Assembly: GCA_964427485.1 (NCBI GenBank)
Contig: CAYRUP010000020.1
Location: forward strand, 1-19,682
Source of the DNA: CAYRUP01 sp964427485
GTDB lineage: Bacteria; Pseudomonadota; Gammaproteobacteria; DSM-16500
DNA: 19,682 nt
Reading direction: 5' to 3'
This document shows positions 8,110 through 15,313 of the stretch, piece by piece. Position 1 is the stretch's first letter; each line of letters starts with the position of its first letter. The notes beneath the pieces were generated by a model that did no database searches, was not told where the DNA came from, and saw only the letters and a program-made list of their open reading frames with translations. The position numbers and the translations under genes were made by a program.

Positions 8110-8589
8110 ATGCGTTGCTTAAAAATATTTTTGTTTTTATTGTGCGGCGTATTCATGCTGAGTTGCACGGAGAAAGGCTCCGTGCTGCATGATACGAAAG
8201 GCAACGAAATACAACTTTCTGCTTTAAAAGGAAAATGGATTATCGTGAATTACTGGGCAGACTGGTGCGAAAGTTGTGTTCAAGAAATTCCTGAACTCAA
8301 TCGTTTTTATCAAAATAATCAGGATAAAAATATTCTGATTTACGGCGTGAATTATGATCGTTTGCCGAAAGCCGATTTAGAAAAAGCCACGAAGAAAGTG
8401 CATATTGTTTTTCCCGTATTGCTCGATGATTTAACGCAAATTTGGCCTTTGCAGGGAATCGATGTATTGCCAGTGACATTTATTATCAATCCAAAGGGTC
8501 AGGTGGTGAAACGTATTTATGGCGGTAATACCGAGAAATCCTTGTCGACAACATTGCAGGCATTGCAAAAAAATCTCATCCCATCATGA
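8110..8589 (+). CDS. TlpA-like thioredoxin-fold lipoprotein
   Basis: This 159-residue protein has a lipoprotein signal peptide with the lipid-modified cysteine probably at position 20 (FMLSC), followed by a TlpA/ResA-like domain. The active site is WCESC (C53, C56) in NYWADWCESC, and a cis-proline stretch VLPVTFIINPKG follows, which together define the redox-active thioredoxin fold. It should act in the periplasm as a thiol-disulfide reductase. Given its neighbours, likely targets are the CuA cysteines of CoxB, the SCO protein, or apocytochromes c; this is inference from position. Its last 4 bases overlap the next gene. Confidence 0.9.
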   Translation: MRCLKIFLFLLCGVFMLSCTEKGSVLHDTKGNEIQLSALKGKWIIVNYWADWCESCVQEIPELNRFYQNNQDKNILIYGVNYDRLPKADLEKATKKVHIVFPVLLDDLTQIWPLQGIDVLPVTFIINPKGQVVKRIYGGNTEKSLSTTLQALQKNLIPS

Positions 8590-9023
8590 AAGACAATTTA
8601 TTACTGATGCTCGTGCTTTTTTTGATTGCCTTAAGCGGGGTGTGCGGTTTTATTTTTTCTTATTATCAACACAATGCGTTACCCAAACCGCCGGATGTGA
8701 CGGGTGATGTTCAACTGATCGAAACCTATCATTATCCTGCTTTATTTGTAAAACAGTTGCAGGGTGATCCCGATGCGGGACGAAAAATCTTCAAACAATT
8801 TTGTACTTCTTGTCATGGCAATCCACCTTTGATTGACATCAATGCTCCGCACATTGGCGATAAAAAAGCGTGGGATTTGCGTAGGAAAATGGGCATGACA
8901 ATGTTAATGAAAATTACAACATCGGGTGTGGGTGCGATGCCCGCACGTGGCGGATGTTTTGAATGTAGTGATGAACAATTGCAACAAGCGATTAAATATA
9001 TTTTAAGGAATAGTCATGACTAG
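8586..9023 (+). CDS. Membrane-anchored cytochrome c5-like protein
   Basis: The 145-residue protein has an uncleaved-looking N-terminal membrane helix (about 5-25) and one class I cytochrome c domain. The heme site is CTSCH (C73, C76, H77). The axial methionine is M118 in GVGAMPARGG, and the following GGCFECSDEQL with two extra cysteines is the signature of the cytochrome c5 subgroup. It is a likely electron donor to the caa3-like oxidase encoded upstream, by context. It overlaps the TlpA-like gene by 4 bases (ATGA) and purT by 8 bases, so the three are probably co-translated. Confidence 0.92.
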   Translation: MKDNLLLMLVLFLIALSGVCGFIFSYYQHNALPKPPDVTGDVQLIETYHYPALFVKQLQGDPDAGRKIFKQFCTSCHGNPPLIDINAPHIGDKKAWDLRRKMGMTMLMKITTSGVGAMPARGGCFECSDEQLQQAIKYILRNSHD

Positions 9024-10203
9024 CATAGGCACACCGAATACCACAACTGCAACTAAACTTTTATTACTTGGCGGAGGTGAGCTTGGTAAAGAAGTTGCGA
9101 TCGAAGCTCAGCGTTTAGGCGTAGAAGTCATTGCAGTCGATCGCTATCCCAATGCGCCTGCCATGCAAGTTGCGCATAAACACTATGTGATTTCTATGTT
9201 AGATGGCCAAGCGTTGCGTCAAGTCATTGAAACAGAGCAACCGAATTACATTGTTCCCGAAATTGAAGCAATTGCGACGAGTACCTTGCTTGAACTGGAA
9301 CAAGAAGGATATAAAGTGGTGCCGACGGCGAGAGCGACTCAATTAACCATGAATCGCGAAGGTATTCGTCGATTGGCTCACGAAGAGTTAGGATTACAAA
9401 CATCGCCATATCGTTTTGCAACGACGCTGAATGAATATTATGCGGCAGTGCAAGCGATTGGTTTGCCTTGTGTAGTCAAACCGATTATGAGTTCCTCCGG
9501 CAAAGGACAGAGTATTGTGCGTCACGCAAATGAAGTAGAGCACGCCTGGCATTTTGCCGAAACGCACGGTCGAAGTGGTGCGAGTAGTGTCATCGTAGAA
9601 GCCTTTATTCCTTTTGATTATGAAATTACTTTGCTGACGGTGCGGCATATTGGTGGTACAACATTTTGCGCGCCGATAGGACATTTGCAGTTGAAAGGAG
9701 ATTATCGCGAATCTTGGCAACCCCATCCCATGCCAGAAGCTACTCTGTTAGAAGCGCAACACATGGCAAAAGTCATTACTGATGCATTAGGCGGATATGG
9801 TGTGTTTGGCGTGGAATTTTTCGTGAAAGACGGGCAAGTTTATTTTAGTGAAGTGTCACCGCGTCCTCATGACACTGGCATGGTGACATTGATATCACAA
9901 GATTTATCTGAATTTGCCTTGCATGTGCGCGCTATTTTAGGCTTACCTATTCCATCTTTACGGAATTTTGGTCCAGCTGCATCCTGCGCCTTGCTCGCCA
10001 CCGGACAGGGTGCCACAATTCGTTATTATAATGTGGATCAAGCATTACAGCAGGCAGATGTGCAGCTGCGCTTATTTGGCAAACCCGAAGTGCAAGGCGA
10101 GCGTCGTGTCGGTGTAGCCTTGAGTTTAGGTGAAGATATTGAAACTGCGCGTGAAAAAGCGCGCGCGAGTGTTGCAGCAATGCATGTTGAAGTGCTTCTT
10201 TAG
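9016..10203 (+). CDS. purT: Formate-dependent phosphoribosylglycinamide formyltransferase (GAR transformylase 2)
   Basis: PurT uses formate and ATP to formylate glycinamide ribonucleotide, the third step of de novo purine synthesis, replacing the folate-dependent PurN. The 395-residue protein is an ATP-grasp enzyme of the usual length. Visible blocks are the N-terminal LLGGGELGKEVAIEAQRLG, the GIRRLAHEELGL region, the nucleotide-binding loop VVKPIMSSSGKGQS (about 155-168), and the metal-binding and catalytic stretches GVEFFVKDG and SEVSPRPHDTGMVT. AAGGA lies 6 bases before the ATG. Its start overlaps the cytochrome gene by 8 bases, so it is transcribed with the respiratory genes, an association without an obvious metabolic reason. 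Confidence 0.96.
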   Translation: MTSIGTPNTTTATKLLLLGGGELGKEVAIEAQRLGVEVIAVDRYPNAPAMQVAHKHYVISMLDGQALRQVIETEQPNYIVPEIEAIATSTLLELEQEGYKVVPTARATQLTMNREGIRRLAHEELGLQTSPYRFATTLNEYYAAVQAIGLPCVVKPIMSSSGKGQSIVRHANEVEHAWHFAETHGRSGASSVIVEAFIPFDYEITLLTVRHIGGTTFCAPIGHLQLKGDYRESWQPHPMPEATLLEAQHMAKVITDALGGYGVFGVEFFVKDGQVYFSEVSPRPHDTGMVTLISQDLSEFALHVRAILGLPIPSLRNFGPAASCALLATGQGATIRYYNVDQALQQADVQLRLFGKPEVQGERRVGVALSLGEDIETAREKARASVAAMHVEVLL

Positions 10204-10210
10204 GAGAAAA

Positions 10211-11290
10211 ATGTCAATGAAAAAATTAATTTGTCTCATCGCAGGAATGTTAAATGTTTTTTATCAAACAAGCATAGCCGCCCCCAGTTTTGATTATCAG
10301 AATGCTAAATTAAGTCAACAAGATGTCAGCCTTAATAAAACCTATAGCAAATTAAAAAAAGTTCTTTTGTTAAATAACGAAAAAAAATCATACGATAAAT
10401 TGCTTGTTTCAGAAAGTAAATGGCTGCAACAACGAAATCAGTGCAAAGATGCGCGTTGTTTGAAAACGCTTTATCAAGCACAAAAGGAAGAATTAGTCAG
10501 CAATTGGTTGAGTGGTGGACATGGTGCATTAACTTATACGGATGCCATGGAAATGTCAGCTCCGTTTGAAAAAGCGCTGCAACAAAAAAATGTGCAGCCA
10601 TTAATGACGCATTTGCATTTTCCCATTGTGATTCGTTATGGTGATTTAGATCAATTTTTTGTAACCAAAAAAGAATTCGAAAAATATTTTCCAAGTGTGA
10701 TACATGAATTATCGGATGATCATCAATGGCAATTAGGTGTTTCTGAATTAGGTGCAGGTCAAAATGCAGAGAAACCTATTATTACCTTAGGAAATTTGGG
10801 CACGCATTCTAGTGTATATCAATTTATTAGCGGTGCTAATGATGTCATTGCAATTCCTGGAAATAAAGAATTGCCAGATGATCTTAAAAAATTAGCCAAA
10901 GAGCATGAAACTTTATTCAATCCAGCATCTATCACAGGGACTTATATCAGTGGTAATGGCACAATGTACGTGCGCCAACTATCGGGAAAAGAGACACAGA
11001 TTGTACTTTCTCTCGTAGAAGACAGTGTGGGTATGTTTTCAGGAATCAGTCGCGATAGTAGCAAAGGTAAAATGGAGTTTATTGCTACCAACAGCCAATT
11101 CCAAAATCCAAATGGGACGCCACCTGCCGGTTGTACGCTTTCCGCGGTATTTTCTGCACATAAAGTGATTATTGATGCGGGAAGTTGTGATAAAAGCGGT
11201 TTTTTAGGACAAAATATGAATGCGGCGGGGAGTTATTTGCGGGTCAGTGCAAATGAACCAACGCCGGGGCAAATGAGTATTTCTGATTGA
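10211..11290 (+). CDS. Periplasmic protein with LprI-like (DUF1311) N-terminal domain
   Basis: The frame is open further upstream, but the likely start is ATG at 10211 or at 10217, just after AGGAG (10202-10206), because a signal peptide begins there and ends near TSIA-AP. The mature N-terminus matches the lysozyme-inhibitor LprI-like domain: LNKTYSKLKKVL, then SESKWLQQRNQCKDARC with the typical cysteine pair, then LYQAQKEELV. The remaining ~250 residues include a stretch FEKALQQKNVQPLMTHLHF, suggestive of an NTF2-like or substrate-sensing domain, and a C-terminal beta-rich part with two cysteines. A role in protecting against lysozyme or in envelope maintenance is possible but unproven. It starts 7 bases after purT. 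Confidence 0.75.
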   Translation: MSMKKLICLIAGMLNVFYQTSIAAPSFDYQNAKLSQQDVSLNKTYSKLKKVLLLNNEKKSYDKLLVSESKWLQQRNQCKDARCLKTLYQAQKEELVSNWLSGGHGALTYTDAMEMSAPFEKALQQKNVQPLMTHLHFPIVIRYGDLDQFFVTKKEFEKYFPSVIHELSDDHQWQLGVSELGAGQNAEKPIITLGNLGTHSSVYQFISGANDVIAIPGNKELPDDLKKLAKEHETLFNPASITGTYISGNGTMYVRQLSGKETQIVLSLVEDSVGMFSGISRDSSKGKMEFIATNSQFQNPNGTPPAGCTLSAVFSAHKVIIDAGSCDKSGFLGQNMNAAGSYLRVSANEPTPGQMSISD

Positions 11291-11356
11291 ATGGCGTATG
11301 GAATTCTTGTGCGTTGAGAAGTAAGATATAAGTTCAGAACCTCAAAGGAGAGTATC

Positions 11357-11548
11357 ATGCAATGTACATGCAATAAATGCGGAATGGGCGTTAAAGGCTT
11401 AACATGCAGCAAATGCAATGCTTCGTTAGTTAAAGATAACATCACGACAAAATCTGGCGACAAAGTCCAAGTAGCGAAATGTCCTAAAGGATGCGGGATG
11501 ATCAAGTCGCCAACATGTTGCGGGCAAGACATGGTTTGTCAAAGTTAA
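11357..11548 (+). CDS. Small cysteine-rich (zinc-ribbon/rubredoxin-like) protein
   Basis: This 63-residue protein has ten cysteines: C3, C5, C8, C17, C20, C42, C46, C54, C55 and C61, arranged as two clusters around a lysine-rich linker. The second cluster ends PTCCGQDMVC, which resembles the metal site of desulforedoxin-like domains (CCG-x-x-M). It probably binds zinc or iron in the cytoplasm; no signal peptide is present. Similar small proteins are common in gammaproteobacteria without assigned function. AAAGGAG lies 7 bases before the ATG. It is followed 15 bases later by the secreted 83-residue protein. Confidence 0.75.
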   Translation: MQCTCNKCGMGVKGLTCSKCNASLVKDNITTKSGDKVQVAKCPKGCGMIKSPTCCGQDMVCQS

Positions 11549-11563
11549 TTTCATGGAGGAAAT

Positions 11564-11815
11564 ATGCGTATACTCATCATTACACTTTTCTTAAGTTTAT
11601 TTGCGTTAAATTCAGCTTTTTCTGATTCACCTCCAGGGTTAGCAAAGAAAGGCATGACAGTCGCGCCTTTTGGAAATACACCTCCAGGTTGGAATCAAGG
11701 TGTGAAAAAAGGTTGGAACAAAAATAAAAGTTGGCACTGGAATAAAAAAACCCATTATTGGGAAAACAAAGATTGGCGTTGGGATGGTCATACGAACGTT
11801 TGGATAAAAAGATAA
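11564..11815 (+). CDS. Small secreted tryptophan-rich basic protein
   Basis: An 83-residue protein with a clear signal peptide (about 1-20, ALNSAFS). The mature part is very basic and aromatic: two PPG motifs (SPPGLAKKG and TPPGWNQG) and repeated W/K/N stretches such as GWNKNKSWHWNKK and NKDWRWDG. Proteins with the PPGLAKKG...PPGW layout are found in many gammaproteobacteria as uncharacterised exported proteins. GGAGGA lies 4-5 bases before the ATG, a strong ribosome binding site. A role at the envelope is inferred from the signal peptide only. The long nested palindrome starts 7 bases after its stop. Confidence 0.7.
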   Translation: MRILIITLFLSLFALNSAFSDSPPGLAKKGMTVAPFGNTPPGWNQGVKKGWNKNKSWHWNKKTHYWENKDWRWDGHTNVWIKR

Positions 11816-11822
11816 AGTGGGC

Positions 11823-11962
11823 GGCGTTGTGGAGATTTTTCACACCCTCATCCCCAACCCTTCTCCCGTAAACGGGAGAAGGGAGTTTTTTAGTTTTAGC
11901 TCCCTTCTCCCGGTCACGGGAGAAGGGCAGGGGATGAGGGTGCAGAAAATCTCCACAACGCC
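11823..11962. repeat. 140-base nested palindromic element (MITE-like), long copy
   Basis: Terminal arms GGCGTTGTGGAGATTTT (11823-11839) are repeated as an exact inverted copy ending at 11962. Inside come CCCTCATCCCC arms, and inside these two separate hairpins: CCCTTCTCCCGT/ACGGGAGAAGGG (11858-11883) and CCCTTCTCCCG/CGGGAGAAGGG (11902-11927). The whole element is thus one large cruciform with two inner stems. It shares its core with the repeat at 4137-4229. It lies between two convergent genes and reaches to within 6 bases of the minus-strand stop codon, so it may serve both as terminator. No target-site duplication is evident. Confidence 0.85.
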
Positions 11963-11968
11963 TACCTG

Positions 11969-14758
11969 TTATATCGCGTATTGCTGTCGACATGCCGCCT
12001 GGGTTTCAGTAAAAACAAATTGCGATTGACTGATCTGCAGTTCCCGCAACAAATCAACATTTGATTTCAGTATATATTCGCCTTTTTTATTCCGTTCACA
12101 ATATTCAGCGATTGCATTTCTTATTCCTTGCAACTCTGCGATCGAAATAAAATGAAAAATAATTTTTCTTAACAAACTGTTATCATGACAAGACGTATTA
12201 ACAAGGAGAGCGATCTCTTTAACAGTCATTGTTGCTGTCTTGTTATTTAAAACTTCAATCAGTTTACTTGCAACTTGTTTTTTATTTTCCGTATTATATG
12301 CATAAAATTTCTGATAAATCGTTTTTTTTATTGGAGCAGCGCAATAACATTTCAAAAAAATAATTAAATTAGTTGGGTTAATTTCTTTTTCTTCCAATTG
12401 ATTTAAATTATCAATAATAAATTGACGAACGGAAGTTTCTTTTTTTAAATTATTATAAGATAATTTTTGCAAAAAAATTTCAAGCAACTCACCTTTGGTC
12501 TGAAATAATAAGCGAACAAGATGATATTGTTTTTTTTCTTCTAATATTTTTATTAAATCATATAATTTATATAAAGAATACAGTGCTAAAACCTGTCTAT
12601 TTTGGCATAAATTCTTTAGCAACTGAAAATTTTCATTTTTAATGCACATTAACAAAATATCTCGTTCTTTCTCAATAAAAACTCTTGCTATGTTGTATAG
12701 CTTTTCTAGAGAATGCGCTTCTACAATTTTTATATCCTGAAGTAATTGCCAAACCAGATCAAAATGTCCTTTTTCAACGCCTATAAATAAAGGTGTTCGC
12801 GCATATAAATTCTCTTGTGCTATTTTTGGATTGTTTTCACAAAGCATCCGCACTAAATCACTATCGGGATTTTCCATTTCCATGCACACATGCAAAGCCG
12901 TATAACCGTCCATCTTTTTAAGATCTGGTTTTTTTTGTAATAATAACGAAAGAAAACTATTTGGTATTGGGTCTATGCTAACGATTGTTTTAATCAGGAT
13001 ACAAATTTCGTCGTTGGTTAGTAAATCACCTCGTAATTTAAATAAATGTTCTGCAGCTTTATAATTTTGGTTATCTGCATTAACTTGTATAAAATTAAAT
13101 TTCGGCAGAGCAGTCAATAACTTATTAATCAAAACCACACGGGAATTTTCTTGTGAATTTTTTGCATCATGACTAGCAACAGTCAATTGAGAATCAATCC
13201 ATTCATTAAAATAGTCTTTGAGTAACTCAACCATCGCAACTGTCATTTCAGCATCTTTTTTATTTTTTATTGCGTTGAAAAATTTCTCAAGCAATTGCTG
13301 ATTTTCCGGAAAATAGTCGTCAAAAAATGCTTTTAAAAGAGATTCTGCTTCGGTTTTTCTTAAGCTTTTTTTTCTTTCGGATATGGCAATTTCAACGCGT
13401 AATATGTGATTGTCAGAGATTCGCCAACTGTGTTCAATAGCGAGATGCCAACGTGTCGCCGCAGGAATAACTGATTGTGATGGTATGCATTGATACGCTG
13501 CAACAATTTTTTCGATGATTGGTTTCTGTGGCAATGCTCGATTAGCCGCCAACAATTGTAGATCATGATGAATTTCATTTTGAGGGAGATCTACACAAAT
13601 CATATCATCATCTTCTCGCCAGTATATTTTGAACTGATTTTCGATTTGATCTATAAAAATAATGTAGTTAGGTATGTATTCGTATCCCCATTTAGAAAAA
13701 TCATCCGTTGCCACAAATTGTAAACTTTGATATTTAAAAGGTAGATTCACCTTTGTGGGTAAAAGTGATCTTTTGACAGGCTGTAACAAATCTTCTTCTA
13801 GGTTAGCTATATTTAAATTTTTTTTGGCTGCATTTTCTAAATAATTATCTTTAGAAGCTTGTATGAATACATCTATTATCGGTAGGAGATATACCTCTGG
13901 AAGTTCGCGCGCATAGACTTGGGTATGACCGACTTCATTTCCCCCATCAGTCCTCATATTAAAAATAAATCGGTATAATGGATTAAGCCGAATGATTTTT
14001 GTGTTAGCAGTGGAACGTGTTCTAAAATCTGCAAAACCTAATTTTTCCCCTGGCACATCACCTAACCATTTAATCCAAAACCCACCGGCTAAAACATTGC
14101 GATCCGGACCGAAGCCCAATACGCGTTCACCGTTTGCGTGTAAATCACCATTGCCTGCACCGCCCGTTGTTGGCGTTTTTTCTCGTGTCGTAGTAGCAAA
14201 TTCATCTCGGTTATATGGCTTGCCTTCTCGGTCAGTCGGAACAATTAATTTTAATTCAGCCGTAAGAGGGATTGTTTTTGTATGCGTTAGTTTTTGTATA
14301 GCATGTTGAATTTGCTGATAGTCTTTATCTAATTCATTGATCTCGTTCACTAACTGCTGTATCAGTTCAAGACTTAAGTGGGGTAAAGTCCCGATTTCCT
14401 GTTGATCTTTTAATTTGCCGAGCAGTTCAGCTTTTTTTTCTTGTTCTAATCGATTTTTCTTTTTTCTTATTTCTAATTGTTTTTTTTCAATAGAATCATC
14501 TTGAGAGGTTGAAGATGTGGGTGTCGGCATTAACGATTTTTCGGGATTATTTGCAGCCAGTAAATGAATTTTTCCATCCTCTAAATCCAAAAAAAAGATA
14601 AATCCCTGCCCGTCTTTTGCCTTAATTTTTAATAGATCTTTTGATTTTTTAGTTAAAGATAAATTGGATGGCATCTTAAGTTGGACACCATTTTTAATTA
14701 ATTTAACGTAAGGAATAATGTCCTTTATTGGCGGTGTAGAAAGAGGGGTGCGTTGCAT
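11969..14758 (-). CDS. Large ankyrin-repeat and coiled-coil protein, candidate effector
   Basis: The frame is open from a TTG at 14803, but ATG at 14758 (929 residues) is the more likely start; neither has a clear Shine-Dalgarno sequence. In order: an N-terminal region with a KDGQGFIFFLDLEDGKIHLL beta stretch, a charged coiled coil (about 88-160), a glycine-rich segment followed by a conserved-looking block near residues 200-280 (VLGFGPDRN, GGFWIKWLGD), a long helical part, at least two ankyrin repeats (about 614-690, DGYTALHVC and RTPLFIGVEKGHFDLVWQLL), and a helical C-terminus. Ankyrin proteins of this size in host-associated gammaproteobacteria are often Dot/Icm effectors. No secretion machinery is in the window, so the role is inference. 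It is AT-rich relative to the respiratory genes. Confidence 0.75.
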   Translation of the reverse strand: MQRTPLSTPPIKDIIPYVKLIKNGVQLKMPSNLSLTKKSKDLLKIKAKDGQGFIFFLDLEDGKIHLLAANNPEKSLMPTPTSSTSQDDSIEKKQLEIRKKKNRLEQEKKAELLGKLKDQQEIGTLPHLSLELIQQLVNEINELDKDYQQIQHAIQKLTHTKTIPLTAELKLIVPTDREGKPYNRDEFATTTREKTPTTGGAGNGDLHANGERVLGFGPDRNVLAGGFWIKWLGDVPGEKLGFADFRTRSTANTKIIRLNPLYRFIFNMRTDGGNEVGHTQVYARELPEVYLLPIIDVFIQASKDNYLENAAKKNLNIANLEEDLLQPVKRSLLPTKVNLPFKYQSLQFVATDDFSKWGYEYIPNYIIFIDQIENQFKIYWREDDDMICVDLPQNEIHHDLQLLAANRALPQKPIIEKIVAAYQCIPSQSVIPAATRWHLAIEHSWRISDNHILRVEIAISERKKSLRKTEAESLLKAFFDDYFPENQQLLEKFFNAIKNKKDAEMTVAMVELLKDYFNEWIDSQLTVASHDAKNSQENSRVVLINKLLTALPKFNFIQVNADNQNYKAAEHLFKLRGDLLTNDEICILIKTIVSIDPIPNSFLSLLLQKKPDLKKMDGYTALHVCMEMENPDSDLVRMLCENNPKIAQENLYARTPLFIGVEKGHFDLVWQLLQDIKIVEAHSLEKLYNIARVFIEKERDILLMCIKNENFQLLKNLCQNRQVLALYSLYKLYDLIKILEEKKQYHLVRLLFQTKGELLEIFLQKLSYNNLKKETSVRQFIIDNLNQLEEKEINPTNLIIFLKCYCAAPIKKTIYQKFYAYNTENKKQVASKLIEVLNNKTATMTVKEIALLVNTSCHDNSLLRKIIFHFISIAELQGIRNAIAEYCERNKKGEYILKSNVDLLRELQISQSQFVFTETQAACRQQYAI

Positions 14759-14859
14759 AAATGAATTATTTATTTGATTAATTATTGGTGAATAATAACA
14801 CAATTGGTTAAAAAATCAATTAAGTTCGTTTGAAAATTTGTTTGAAAGGGGGGCGGGTG

Positions 14860-14890
14860 GCTCACCCTATAATTGTAGAATAGAGTGAGC
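14860..14890. repeat. Hairpin upstream of the ankyrin gene (REP-like)
   Basis: GCTCACCCTAT (14860-14870) pairs with ATAGAGTGAGC (14880-14890) with one mismatch that allows a wobble pair, around a 9-base loop. A GC-rich run (14848-14859) precedes it. It resembles dispersed GGGTGAGC-type palindromes. Its right end touches the next palindromic element. It could be a relic repeat or a terminator for the minus-strand relic antitoxin. Confidence 0.5.
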
Positions 14891-15024
14891 TACAGATTAT
14901 AAAATTGGTCTTAGTACACGACAAAAATTTATTTCAACCCCACAACACGTCGTCCCGGCCAGAAGCACGCCGGGACGACGGTTTTGTTTTTTGTCGTGTA
15001 TTGAGACCGCCTGATAATCTCAGC
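14889..15024. repeat. Nested palindromic element inserted in an antitoxin gene (MITE-like)
   Basis: The arms at 14907-14927 and 14988-15008 (ACACGACAAAAA core) are inverted copies with two differences, both compatible with G-U pairing. They enclose a perfect 12-base stem CGTCGTCCCGGC (14948-14959) and GCCGGGACGACG (14969-14980). Weaker pairing continues to AGATTAT / ATAATCT, giving about 136 bases in all. The core is far more GC-rich than its flanks. The right part overlaps the 3' end of a truncated minus-strand antitoxin-like gene. It is a different family from the repeats at 4137 and 11823. Confidence 0.75.
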
Positions 15025-15126
15025 TTCCAAAAGAGAAGCAAGGATTTTGCTACATTGGCGCTTTGGAATAAGGGTACGCATCCTGTTGACCAGTTGATCG
15101 GGTAGTGAAATGAGTACGTTATGCAT
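14929..15126 (-). pseudogene. Truncated ribbon-helix-helix-like antitoxin, tail replaced by a palindromic element
   Basis: The minus strand from ATG 15126 reads MHNVLISLPDQLVNRMRTLI, then PKRQCSKILASLLEAEIIRR. This is the typical N-terminus of small ribbon-helix-helix antitoxins (SLPDQL-x-x-RMR...P-x-RQ-x-SK-x-x-x-x-LLE-x-E). AAGGG lies 6 bases before the ATG. After residue about 40 the frame runs into the palindromic element (arm ends at 15008) and stops at 14929 with repeat-encoded residues that do not look like an antitoxin. Family members usually continue for 30-40 more residues and are followed by a toxin gene; none is present. It is most likely a non-functional relic, although the DNA-binding part could remain. 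Confidence 0.65.
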
Positions 15127-15250
15127 AGAAAACCCTTGAATAGTTTGAAATTATTTATTTTATAATAAAATCATTATGTTACGAAAATGTCAACAGACCC
15201 TGGTCATTTTTCTATTAAAATCAATAACTAAACATTTTTAAAATATCTCA

Positions 15251-15289
15251 GTACAATTATTGCACTCAGTATGGTACAATTATTGCACT
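15251..15289 (+). promoter_or_regulatory. Tandem 16-base direct repeat with extended -10 promoter
   Basis: GTACAATTATTGCACT occurs exactly twice, at 15251-15266 and 15274-15289, 23 bases apart start to start (about two DNA turns). The second copy overlaps TGGTACAAT (15272-15280), which fits an extended -10 box and would start transcription about 25-30 bases before the ATG at 15314. Two identical sites on one face of the helix suggest a regulator binding as tandem dimers. The binding protein is unknown; the LuxR-type protein at 18725 is one candidate by proximity only. Confidence 0.5.
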
Positions 15290-15313
15290 ACAGCATTAAA
15301 AGAGGGTTAAGAA

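Noticed and set aside
10130..10210. Extended N-terminus for the LprI-like protein starting at 10130
   Set aside because: It would overlap purT by 74 bases and hide a clean signal peptide; the AGGAG at 10202 points to the ATG at 10211 or 10217.
13992..14309. Plus-strand open frame of 105 codons
   Set aside because: It is antisense to the conserved-looking block of the ankyrin protein, with no ribosome binding site or domain.
14759..14803. TTG start at 14803 for the ankyrin protein
   Set aside because: There is no ribosome binding site and the extra 15 residues look like translated intergenic AT-rich sequence; ATG 14758 is preferred.
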